Shown here: positions 1-6,460 of the stretch, one piece after another
How the letters are laid out: each line of letters opens with the position of its first letter
How positions within the stretch are numbered: the first letter of the stretch is position 1
Source of the DNA: Gemmatimonadota bacterium
GTDB lineage: Bacteria; Gemmatimonadota; Gemmatimonadetes; Gemmatimonadales; GWC2-71-9
NCBI GenBank assembly: GCA_027294815.1
Contig: JAPULP010000350.1
Coordinates: 1-6,568 of the forward strand
Length of the DNA: 6,568 bases
Reading direction: 5' to 3'
Program-made: the position numbers and the translations under genes
The notes under the pieces: generated by a model
Databases searched by the model: none
Told to the model about the DNA's origin: nothing
The model's input: the letters and a program-made list of their open reading frames with translations, nothing else

Positions 1-427
1 TCCCAAGCGGAGAGATCTCGAGGATCCGATCGTACCCATCCTTCGAGAACGTCATCGTGATCCACGCGGCACCGAATGCGATTCCCTGTGGGGTGAAGAG
101 GATCGAGTCCCCCGACGACGAGAACACCGCCCCGAAGCGGCTCGAGAGGTTGTCGATGATTCCAACAGTGTCTTTGCCGGGGCCCGCGAGCTTGCAGGCT
201 GTGACCCACACGCGCGACGCGACCGCGTCGACGTGCAACACGGACTCACAGCCGCGTTGCACTGCGATCGAACGCGCACCGGCAAGCTGCGTCGTGACGT
301 GCACGCGCGCCTGCCGAACGCTTTCGTGACTCAACCACTCCCGGAATCTAGGAGCAGCAAGGGCCATCACAATGCCCATGATGACCATCGCGGTGAGTAC
401 CTCAAGGAGTGTGAATCCGCGATTCAA
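1..427 (-). CDS. GspH/FimT-type pseudopilin (type II secretion / type IV pilus minor pilin), 3' end outside the window
   Basis: Partial gene whose 3' end lies beyond base 1. It encodes a type IV pilin-like protein: a short leader MNRG, then GFTLLEVLTAMVIMGIV, the class III signal cleaved and N-methylated by prepilin peptidase between Gly and Phe. The conserved Glu5 of the mature protein is present, and a hydrophobic helix runs to about residue 25. It continues with an amphipathic segment (RQARVHVTTQLAGARSIAVQ) and a beta-rich part ending near ...FSKDGYDRILEIS, the order seen in GspH/FimT minor pseudopilins. These proteins cap or prime a pseudopilus or pilus in the inner membrane. About 140 residues are visible, so little is missing if it has the usual length of roughly 150-180. 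I chose the TTG start at 427-425 because GGGAGGA lies just upstream (437-431) and it gives the classic MNRG leader. An ATG at 442-440 is in frame but has no ribosome binding site. Two Cys in the visible part could pair. GspH versus FimT cannot be settled without neighbours. Confidence 0.85.
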   Translation of the reverse strand, partial: MNRGFTLLEVLTAMVIMGIVMALAAPRFREWLSHESVRQARVHVTTQLAGARSIAVQRGCESVLHVDAVASRVWVTACKLAGPGKDTVGIIDNLSSRFGAVFSSSGDSILFTPQGIAFGAAWITMTFSKDGYDRILEISPLG

Positions 428-430
428 ACT

Positions 431-437
431 TCCTCCC
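431..437 (-). promoter_or_regulatory. Ribosome binding site that decides the pseudopilin start
   Basis: Minus-strand GGGAGGA lies 3 bases before the TTG at 427-425 (4 bases counted from the GGAGG core). It also lies inside the coding frame of the upstream ATG at 442-440. A strong Shine-Dalgarno sequence downstream of the ATG but just ahead of TTG argues that TTG is the true start. The spacing is a little short, so this is an inference. Confidence 0.5.
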
Positions 438-451
438 ACCATAAAGATGTA

Positions 452-479
452 GCGCGCCAGGTCGGGTGACTTGGCGCGC
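452..479. repeat. 12-bp-stem inverted repeat (hairpin) in the pseudopilin leader
   Basis: The arms GCGCGCCAGGTC (452-463) and GACTTGGCGCGC (468-479) are complementary around the 4-base loop GGGT. All 12 positions pair if one G-U is allowed on the plus strand; the same position becomes an A-C mismatch on the minus strand. The hairpin ends about 15 bases upstream of the pseudopilin Shine-Dalgarno sequence. No T-run follows on either strand, so it does not look like a simple intrinsic terminator. It could be a leader structure affecting translation or mRNA stability, or a protein-binding dyad. Confidence 0.6.
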
Positions 480-545
480 CTAAATCCATACCCGGCAAAC
501 TAGACGTGCGGAGCGTTGAGGACTGTGATATTGGGTGCAATGCCA

Positions 546-563
546 TTGTGTCCAACATCACAA
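546..563. promoter_or_regulatory. CRP/FNR-like operator dyad
   Basis: TTGTGT-CCAACA-TCACAA. The core TGTGT-N6-TCACA matches nine of the ten specified bases of the classical CRP consensus TGTGA-N6-TCACA and has the same symmetry and 16-base span. It lies between the divergent pseudopilin and unknown-protein genes, about 77 bases before the ATG at 640 and about 119 bases before the pseudopilin start, so it could serve either. That a Crp/Fnr-family regulator binds here is inferred from the pattern alone; other members of the family use slightly different half-sites. Confidence 0.4.
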
Positions 564-639
564 CCGGCGGTGAGCCCCCACCCGCGTGGCCTCACAGACA
601 TGGACAGATCTCACGATGTATCGTAGCTTGGCGTTGCAT

Positions 640-1524
640 ATGGAGAATCCAACTCTCGTTATTTCGAATCCGCCGCACCAGGACATCGACCCTGCCCTCG
701 CGGCTCCGTGCTTTGGCCTTTCCCCCGCTGAAGTGCGGATGAAGGCAAACTATCCCGTGCCGGAGGTCTGGCTCGTCGACAGCGAGGGAGGCAATGTCGA
801 TCCGACGATCAACATTCTGCGTACTGCCGGTTTGAATGTCGTGTCAGTCGCAGGTCAGAAATTGGCAAGCATCCCCGCACAAACGATTGTCAAATCGTTC
901 GCGTTTGCTGACGCAGGGCTGACACTCACTCTCGAAGACTCTCAGGTCGATCTCTCCTACGACGGTGCTCTCGTAGCCGTGTTCTGTCAGCCGCTGCCGG
1001 GAAGTGGACAAGCGAGCGGGGCTGGTGTCAATCCGCTGACCGAGGGCCTACGCCAGCGAAAGAGCGGCGTCTTCATGGCGCGCGACAGCTTGATAGGGTT
1101 TGGCGGCGGGAGGAGTAGTCTGGCGGGACCAGGAGAAGAAGAAGGCGAGAGCGCGTTTCTGGACATCTACTTGCCCGGGGGATCCGAGGATAGTCCTCCG
1201 ATGCACCTGGCCATCGTTCAAGATCAGGTGGATTTTTCAGGGCTGGGTGATTTGGAACTGCCGCGCAAGAACGACAACATGGCGATGTTCGTCGCCGAAT
1301 TTGAGAGCAAGTTCACCGGCGCGCGTCTGGACCGTCGCCTCGATGACATGCGGCCGCGCGCGCGCGCGATGGTCGGGAAGCGATCTGCCATTTCCGGGGA
1401 ACGGAAAGGGTTCTCGTTCGCTACCGCTGCCCTCTCGCAATTGCTCGAGTCACTCTCTCCGGACCTCAAGGACATCAGTCAGTTCGAGCTGGCCTCGAGG
1501 CTCGCTTACCTCACGACCCAGTAG
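640..1524 (+). CDS. Conserved-looking protein of unknown function
   Basis: I do not recognise a named domain. From the ATG at 640 it is 294 residues, with no signal peptide or membrane segment, so it is probably cytoplasmic. Visible regions: an N-terminal part (1-46) with FGLSPAEVRMKANYPVPEVWL; an alpha/beta segment (53-70) with INILRTAGLNVVSV; a strand-rich stretch (84-116), SFAFADAGLTLTLEDSQ then LVAVFC, resembling the edge of a small PH-like beta fold; a Gly/Ser/Glu-rich low-complexity linker (about 119-175); and a charged helical C-terminus (about 215-294) ending FELASRLAYLTTQ. The C-terminal part has the run RLDRRLDDMRPRARAM. Starts at GTG 586 and ATG 616 are also in frame, giving 312 and 302 residues. 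I prefer 640 because the recognisable fold begins directly after it, though none of the three has a good Shine-Dalgarno sequence. It stands alone between a divergent pseudopilin and a convergent peptidase. The coding assignment is firm because the long frame is intact and its codons look genuine; the function is unknown. Confidence 0.8.
   Translation: MENPTLVISNPPHQDIDPALAAPCFGLSPAEVRMKANYPVPEVWLVDSEGGNVDPTINILRTAGLNVVSVAGQKLASIPAQTIVKSFAFADAGLTLTLEDSQVDLSYDGALVAVFCQPLPGSGQASGAGVNPLTEGLRQRKSGVFMARDSLIGFGGGRSSLAGPGEEEGESAFLDIYLPGGSEDSPPMHLAIVQDQVDFSGLGDLELPRKNDNMAMFVAEFESKFTGARLDRRLDDMRPRARAMVGKRSAISGERKGFSFATAALSQLLESLSPDLKDISQFELASRLAYLTTQ
1355..1368. repeat. (CG)7 dinucleotide tract inside the unknown-protein gene
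   Basis: Seven uninterrupted CG units lie within codons for RPRARA in the C-terminal part of the unknown protein. Gain or loss of one unit would shift the frame and remove the last 50 or so residues. In a GC-rich genome such a run can also arise by chance from Arg/Ala codons. Confidence 0.7.
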
Positions 1525-1536
1525 CGTCCGATAGCA

Positions 1537-4086
1537 TCACCGGGCCGGTACGGTTGTCCGCGCCCAATCCCAGCTAGCCAACCCACGCTGATTCACCGCT
1601 CGCACTGCAAGGACCAACGGGCGGTCGGTCAAGTTGATCATGACCTCGGGCTCGCCAACGCGAACCGTGTAGCGCATGGGGTCGTCGACCGGACCGTACG
1701 CTACCGTGTACGATGAGACAGACGATTCGACACTTGGATTCCATTGAACGACTGTGCCCCCGCCTCCGCGTTCCTGGTGAACACGGAGGCCCGTCAGCCG
1801 CGACGGACTCGCCGCCAGCAGGGCGATCGAAGCGATGTTGGTCTTGGTAGTCTCCCGAATGAGGTCCTGATTGATCGTCGCCAGCTCGTCGGTGGCCTGG
1901 TGGTAGTGCGGGTTACCCAGAACGGGATAGGACCCTATTCCGCCGACGATATCACCGTACTCCTCATAATAGGCATGCGCGTCCGTCGACTTGTAATATT
2001 TGGCGTCGTACGTGATCAAACCCGAGAACAGAAACGCCGCCGCGTGTTGGACGTCTCGAATTCCTTCATTGGAATACCTGATGGTGTTGTCGAGCCGGCC
2101 GTTGTTGGCCCACCCCAACATGTCGTTGTTGAGTGCCCCGACGATGTGTTCGCCGTCCCGAACCGCCCGGCGCACGAACTCGCGGCTGCCCAATAATCCC
2201 GCTTCTTCACCGGTGAAAAATGCAAATTTGATCGTCGCCGGCATCGGATGGCCCGCAAACCGTCGGGCGGTTTCCAGCAAAACCGATGTCCCCGACGTGT
2301 TGTCGTCGGCACCGGGCCCGCGCTCGACGCTGTCGAAGTGGCTGCTGACGACGTAGACGAGGTCGGGATCTTCGGTTCCACGAAGCGTGGCAATCACGTT
2401 TGCACTGCGAATGCCGGGCCGCGGCTCGAACCATTGATATTCCGGCTCGTAACCGAACGACACGAGCATGTCGTGGATGTACTCCGCGGCCATGCCGTTG
2501 CCGGGCTGCGTAATGAACTTGGAACCGAACGCGAACAGCGCCGCCTGGTATTCGTAGAGCCGCGCGCCGGAAACGAATTCGGTCAGCGATCGAATTTCCC
2601 CCTGTATCGGAGCGAACATCGCCGCGCCACGTGCTCGCAAATCCCGTTCTGCCGCGAGACTGCTTTCGAGACGTTGCACGACATTTTCATGCGTGACCGT
2701 GCGGTCGAGGTGCACGAGGTAGACGCCACGCTCGGGTGACACGGTATCGCCGTCCCGCTCCGCAACGACGAGCACTTTCGTGGCGTCCGCACTGGAAGCC
2801 CACTCGTATTCCGGAGCGATGGTGCGCACCGTGTTGTTGTGGAACAGCTTGATCTCTTCTCCCGTGTTGATCTCGTACAGGTACGACCGCTGGTGACGGC
2901 CTTCACCCTTCGCAGCAAGAACGAGGTCGTTGCTGATGAATCGTGGAAACCTGTCATGCTGAATTTCGGAGGAGAGAAGCCTTTCACCCGTCCCGTCCGC
3001 TCCGACCACCGCCACTTCCCAATTGTCCTCCGGCATAATCTGGAACGTGACGGACTGACCGTTTGGCGACATCGCCGGCGCGCGTAGCGGCCGGTCGGAG
3101 CGCACAACCGTCACCGGATTCCACCCGGCGGACGCCGATGCCACCTTCACCGCGGTGACGTCACCGTCACGTGAGAGGAACGCAAACGCCGGAGCGCTTG
3201 CCGCGTGCGCCGGGGAGTTCCCCTCGTACGACCGCGACACCGCCGAGGAAATGTCGTACAATGTGATTTGGTTGTTCCCCTCGCTGAACAGCAAGGCTCC
3301 GCTGTTTGCCAACGCGACGAGCCCACTCTTGGGACGCCCGTCTGTCGTCAATCGTTTCGCCGTCTCCGCTTGCGCGTCAAATACATACACATCGATCGCC
3401 GGCGGCGCGCTCGGATCGGTGTCGTCGCGCGCTCCGCCTATCAAGTACAACGCCTGCCCGTCGGCCCCGAACGACAACTCCAGCTTGAGGAGACCATCCA
3501 GCGACACACGATGCTCGGTTTCCGATTGCAAATCGCGAATGGCCAGCCTGGCCAATCGCGCCTCGATCAACGCCGCGTCGCGGCGGCGGGCGAACGCTCC
3601 CCGTCGGTCCCGCTGCGCCATGAGTCGCTCGGCATCCGCCCGCACCCGCCGCAACTCGTCACTCTCCTCGACGGTCAGATACACGCCGAAATCGCCGCTA
3701 GGGGAAAAGACAAAGTTCCGTCCGGGAAACTCGGCAATCCCTCCCGGCTCACGGTCCATCGGTACGATATGGGTCACCGTGGACGCCCCGGATCCAGTCT
3801 CGTACGCTGCAAACCGACCGTCGGCGCTGAACCTCACCGATCGGCCGTCCACTGCGATTTCTTCGACCACGTACAGCTCCCCCGTGGCCAAGGCGACTCG
3901 CTGCAAGACACTGTCCGCCTGGCCGCCGCGCATCACCCTGAGATAGGCGCCCAAGGCGCCGGCATAGTCACCCCGGTTCCACATCTGCTGCCCGCGCTCG
4001 AGAGTCTGGTCCAGTCGGTTTTGCTGCGCGGTGAGTGGCGCCGCCGAGGCAGCGGAAAGCAAACCCACAATCAAGACTCGATACAT
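1537..4086 (-). CDS. Secreted M28-family zinc peptidase with N-terminal beta-propeller and C-terminal FnIII-like domain
   Basis: 849 residues, probably an exported metallo-aminopeptidase acting on peptides outside the cytoplasm. Residues 1-20 are a signal peptide (MYRVLIVGLLSAASAAPLTA, followed by QQ). Residues 23-67 form a short TPR-like helical pair (WNRGDYAGALGAYLRVM). Residues 80-460 hold about eight PD40/TolB-like strands such as FSADGRFAAYE, FVFSPSGDFGVYL and APAMSPNGQSVTFQI, suggesting a beta-propeller. A charged helical insert at about 140-190 interrupts it. The peptidase domain spans roughly 500-760. By comparison with Streptomyces griseus aminopeptidase, the metal ligands are His583 (SSHFDS), Asp595 (GADDN), Glu628, Asp655 (NNDML) and His729 (NPHYHQ), with Glu627 as the general base (FTGEEAG). 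All are present, so it should be active. Residues about 761-849 look like a fibronectin type III domain (VVQWNP...SSYTVAYG). The ATG at 4086-4084 has GAGGAC five bases upstream. M28 proteins with only the catalytic domain are about half this length. The substrate cannot be read from sequence. Confidence 0.93.
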   Translation of the reverse strand: MYRVLIVGLLSAASAAPLTAQQNRLDQTLERGQQMWNRGDYAGALGAYLRVMRGGQADSVLQRVALATGELYVVEEIAVDGRSVRFSADGRFAAYETGSGASTVTHIVPMDREPGGIAEFPGRNFVFSPSGDFGVYLTVEESDELRRVRADAERLMAQRDRRGAFARRRDAALIEARLARLAIRDLQSETEHRVSLDGLLKLELSFGADGQALYLIGGARDDTDPSAPPAIDVYVFDAQAETAKRLTTDGRPKSGLVALANSGALLFSEGNNQITLYDISSAVSRSYEGNSPAHAASAPAFAFLSRDGDVTAVKVASASAGWNPVTVVRSDRPLRAPAMSPNGQSVTFQIMPEDNWEVAVVGADGTGERLLSSEIQHDRFPRFISNDLVLAAKGEGRHQRSYLYEINTGEEIKLFHNNTVRTIAPEYEWASSADATKVLVVAERDGDTVSPERGVYLVHLDRTVTHENVVQRLESSLAAERDLRARGAAMFAPIQGEIRSLTEFVSGARLYEYQAALFAFGSKFITQPGNGMAAEYIHDMLVSFGYEPEYQWFEPRPGIRSANVIATLRGTEDPDLVYVVSSHFDSVERGPGADDNTSGTSVLLETARRFAGHPMPATIKFAFFTGEEAGLLGSREFVRRAVRDGEHIVGALNNDMLGWANNGRLDNTIRYSNEGIRDVQHAAAFLFSGLITYDAKYYKSTDAHAYYEEYGDIVGGIGSYPVLGNPHYHQATDELATINQDLIRETTKTNIASIALLAASPSRLTGLRVHQERGGGGTVVQWNPSVESSVSSYTVAYGPVDDPMRYTVRVGEPEVMINLTDRPLVLAVRAVNQRGLASWDWARTTVPAR

Positions 4087-4091
4087 CGTTC

Positions 4092-4097
4092 GTCCTC
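4092..4097 (-). promoter_or_regulatory. Ribosome binding site of the M28 peptidase gene
   Basis: Minus-strand GAGGAC ends five bases before the ATG at 4086-4084. This good Shine-Dalgarno match at normal spacing supports that start, which also begins the signal peptide. Confidence 0.65.
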
Positions 4098-4212
4098 GGA
4101 GTGCATAGGAGACATTTCATAAGGTGTTCGGCTCGACGCGGAGGGGGAAGGGTCCGTGGAAAGCTGCGCTCGCTGATATGCCACATCCGCGGTACTTTCG
4201 TTCAATCCGCCT

Positions 4213-4218
4213 GGGGAG
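4213..4218 (+). promoter_or_regulatory. Ribosome binding site that decides the serine hydrolase start
   Basis: GGGGAG lies eight bases before the ATG at 4227. It supports this start over the in-frame upstream ATG at 4035, which lies antisense inside the M28 gene and would put 64 unlikely residues before the signal peptide. Confidence 0.65.
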
Positions 4219-4226
4219 CACGTACT

Positions 4227-5408
4227 ATGTGGAAACGCACACTAAGAACGGCCGCCGTTGGGTTGCTTGCGACGGCTTTGCCCGGAGCGGCGCTCGCGGC
4301 TTCACTGCAACAGGGCACAGCCGTCCGCGCCGCAACGCCGTCCGCGGCGATCGAACGGTTTGCCCGGCAGATTGCCGCCGATGTGGCACACGACGACGTC
4401 GGAGCCATCACCGCGGGAGTGTTCGTCGGAAGCGAGATCGTGTGGGCCCAAGGATTCGGCTGGGCCGACCGAGACCGCCGCATCGCGGCCGACGTCAACA
4501 CAATTTACAGAATCGGCTCCATCTCCAAGTCGTTCACCGCACTTCTCATGACTCAGCTCGCCGCCCGCGATGCGCTCGACATCGACAAACTGCTGAGCGA
4601 CTACCTACCCGAAGCCAAGCAGCTCGCGGGTGGCGCGGACACCCTAGCGGCCGTGACGCTGAGAAGGCTGGCCAGTCACACGGGGGGCCTGATTCGGGAA
4701 CCGGAATTGCCCGGAGCCGCGGCTGGTCCAATCGCCATGTGGCAAGACAAGATCCTCGCGTCGATACCGATGACATCTTTTCTCGCCGCGCCCGGAGAAC
4801 GGTACTCGTACTCCAACATCGGATTCGGGATGCTTGGCTTGGCGATCTCGCGCGCGGCCGGCAGACCGTTCATGGATCTCGTCACCGCGTACATCATCGA
4901 GCCGCTCGAGATGAAACAAACGGTGTTCGTCATGACGCCCGAGCTATACCCCAGCCTCGCCGTGGGATACTCGGTGGCGCGCGACGGCACGATCAGTCCC
5001 GACAGGCCGGCGTTCGAGCACTGGGGACGCGGATACAAAGTACCCAACGGTGGGGTCTACTCCACGGTTGGCGATCTGGCCCGCTTTGCGGGTGCGATCA
5101 CAGGAACGTCGGCGGCGGAGGTCCTTCCACCAGACTGGCGACGTGAGATGATGCGAGTGCAGACACCCGAGAGCCCAACCGCGGGTTACGGGCTGGGGTT
5201 CAGCGTGCGGACGCGAGAGAGCGGAGTGCGGACCGTGGGCCACGGTGGATCGGTGGCTGGATACAACGCCAATCTGGTGTTCGATCCGATGAGCAAGGTG
5301 GGCGTGGTGTTGTTGCGCAACTACAATCGTGGCAACACGAACCTCGGCCGCTCCGCGGCCGAGCTCTTGGAAGAACTGGTGCAGGAGGGGATGGGACGGC
5401 GCGAGTGA
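4227..5408 (+). CDS. Secreted serine hydrolase, class C beta-lactamase fold (CubicO / penicillin-binding-protein-like)
   Basis: 393 residues, the usual length for the beta-lactamase/esterase family (Pfam Beta-lactamase, COG1680). Residues 1-24 are a signal peptide: basic WKRTLR, a hydrophobic core, and an ALA-AS cleavage site. The three active-site motifs are visible in order. SISK at 98-101 gives the nucleophile Ser98 and Lys101, YSN at 195-197 gives the general-base Tyr, and HGG at 339-341 takes the place of the KTG box. HGG instead of KTG is common in esterase, D-aminopeptidase and peptidase members, so this is not clearly an antibiotic-resistance beta-lactamase. Likely substrates are D-amino acid peptides, cell-wall fragments or esters, but this cannot be decided here. 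The gene is divergent from the M28 peptidase, and its TGA stop overlaps the GTG start of thrC by four bases, which implies co-transcription and coupled translation. Confidence 0.92.
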   Translation: MWKRTLRTAAVGLLATALPGAALAASLQQGTAVRAATPSAAIERFARQIAADVAHDDVGAITAGVFVGSEIVWAQGFGWADRDRRIAADVNTIYRIGSISKSFTALLMTQLAARDALDIDKLLSDYLPEAKQLAGGADTLAAVTLRRLASHTGGLIREPELPGAAAGPIAMWQDKILASIPMTSFLAAPGERYSYSNIGFGMLGLAISRAAGRPFMDLVTAYIIEPLEMKQTVFVMTPELYPSLAVGYSVARDGTISPDRPAFEHWGRGYKVPNGGVYSTVGDLARFAGAITGTSAAEVLPPDWRREMMRVQTPESPTAGYGLGFSVRTRESGVRTVGHGGSVAGYNANLVFDPMSKVGVVLLRNYNRGNTNLGRSAAELLEELVQEGMGRRE

Positions 5409-6460
5409 CCTCGCCGGGCGTCATCGAGAGGTACCGATCACGGCTCCCGCTCGAGGCAGGGGTACGAGCCATCACCCTCCACGAAGGGGAGACACCACTC
5501 GTCGAGGCGCCACGCCTGGCCGACGCGCTGGGCCTGTCGTGCCGCTTGCTTCTCAAGCTCGAAGGACTCAACCCCACCGGATCGTTCAAAGATCGTGGTA
5601 TGACCGTCGCGGTCTCCAAGGCAGCGGCGGAGGGATCTCGGGCAATCATCTGCGCTTCCACCGGGAACACCTCCGCGTCGGCCGCCGCGTATGCGGCGCG
5701 GGCGGGTTTGGAAGCCTACGTCGTCATCCCGCAAGGCAATATCGCATCGGGCAAGCTGGCGCAGGCTGTGGTGCACGGCGCCAAAATCGCGGCCATCGAC
5801 GGGAACTTCGATCGGGCCCTCACCCTAGTGTCCGATCTCGCGAAAACGGAGTCGGTCACGATCGTAAACTCGATCAACCCGTACCGCATCCACGGACAAA
5901 AAACCGCGGCGTTCGAAATTTGTGACGAGCTTGGCGCCGCGCCGGACTATCATTTTCTCCCCGTCGGCAACGCCGGAAACATCACCGCGTATTGGATGGG
6001 GTACCGGGAGTACTGCGAAGCTGGATTAATCGAGGCCAAGCCGAAAATGATCGGTGTTCAGGCGGCCGGTGCCGCACCCATCGTCTTGGGGCGGCCCGTG
6101 CCCAATCCCGAAACCCTGGCCACGGCCATCCGCATCGGCAATCCGGCGAGCTGGCAGGCCGCGGTCGCCGCCCGCGACGAATCCGGAGGGGCGATCGACG
6201 CCGTCACCGACGAGGAGATTCTCGAGGCGTACCGCACGGTGGCGGCCACCGAAGGCATCTTCGCCGAGCCGGCCTCGGCGGCGGCGGTGGCGGGTCTCAC
6301 GAAAATGCACGCCGCTAACCGTCTGGCTGCGCCATCTGTTATTGTTTGTACACTAACGGGACACGGGCTCAAGGATCCCTCGGTCGCGATGAAAACGTGT
6401 CCCGCGCCGAAAGCAACACCCGCTGAACTCAACGCCGTTCGAAAGGCATTGGACCTGTGA
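5405..6460 (+). CDS. thrC: Threonine synthase
   Basis: 351 residues, the normal size of the short bacterial threonine synthases. It converts O-phospho-L-homoserine to L-threonine and phosphate in the cytoplasm, the last step of threonine synthesis from aspartate. It is a fold-type II PLP enzyme. Lys62 in NPTGSFKDRGM forms the Schiff base, Ser85-Thr89 in ASTGNTSAS contacts the cofactor ring or substrate, and Gly188-Asn192 (GNAGN in LPVGNAGNITAYW) binds the PLP phosphate. The segments NPYRIHGQKTAAFEI and CTLTGHGLKDP are typical of ThrC rather than of threonine dehydratase or cysteine synthase. The start is the GTG at 5405, inside the GTGA shared with the serine hydrolase stop; VIERYRSRLP is the expected N-terminus. 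The best upstream Shine-Dalgarno (AGGAGGGG, 5383-5390) is 14 bases away, so translation probably depends on coupling. thrB and hom are not next to it in this window. Confidence 0.95.
   Translation: MTSPGVIERYRSRLPLEAGVRAITLHEGETPLVEAPRLADALGLSCRLLLKLEGLNPTGSFKDRGMTVAVSKAAAEGSRAIICASTGNTSASAAAYAARAGLEAYVVIPQGNIASGKLAQAVVHGAKIAAIDGNFDRALTLVSDLAKTESVTIVNSINPYRIHGQKTAAFEICDELGAAPDYHFLPVGNAGNITAYWMGYREYCEAGLIEAKPKMIGVQAAGAAPIVLGRPVPNPETLATAIRIGNPASWQAAVAARDESGGAIDAVTDEEILEAYRTVAATEGIFAEPASAAAVAGLTKMHAANRLAAPSVIVCTLTGHGLKDPSVAMKTCPAPKATPAELNAVRKALDL

Larger units (their letters stand above)
4087..4226. promoter_or_regulatory. Divergent intergenic control region between the M28 peptidase and the serine hydrolase
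   Basis: 140 bases separate the two divergent start codons, so promoters for both secreted enzymes should lie here or just inside the genes. I find clear ribosome binding sites at each end but no convincing -35/-10 pair on either strand. A TTATGAA on the minus strand about 35-45 bases before the peptidase start is the best -10-like element, without a good -35. No obvious operator dyad is seen. Confidence 0.5.

Noticed and set aside
57..469. Two plus-strand open frames (57-329 and 233-469) over the pseudopilin gene
   Set aside because: The minus strand encodes an unmistakable prepilin signal and pseudopilin body here, and the plus-strand products show no family pattern.
452..479. Hairpin as an intrinsic terminator
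   Set aside because: There is no T-run on either side, and it sits upstream of the pseudopilin start in a divergent region where no transcript needs to end.
535..560. Sigma-54 (-24/-12) promoter for the pseudopilin, from minus-strand TGGACACAATGGCATTGCA
   Set aside because: The GG and GC elements are 13 bases apart instead of the required 10, so it does not fit the consensus.
3155..4122. Long plus-strand open frames of 263 and 305 codons antisense to the M28 gene
   Set aside because: They are antisense shadows typical of GC-rich coding DNA. The products are Arg/Ser-rich without domains, while the minus strand gives an intact signal peptide and propeller.
4035..4226. Upstream start at 4035 for the serine hydrolase
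   Set aside because: It would overlap the start of the divergent M28 gene and put 64 residues before a textbook signal peptide. The ATG at 4227 has GGGGAG at eight bases.
4124..5146. 340-codon plus-strand frame overlapping the serine hydrolase
   Set aside because: It is out of frame with a complete serine hydrolase that has SxxK, YSN and HGG motifs. The product is an Arg-rich shadow.
4227..5408. True class C beta-lactamase (antibiotic resistance) call for the serine hydrolase
   Set aside because: The third motif is HGG rather than KTG and the gene is next to thrC. The wider CubicO/esterase/peptidase family is a safer call.
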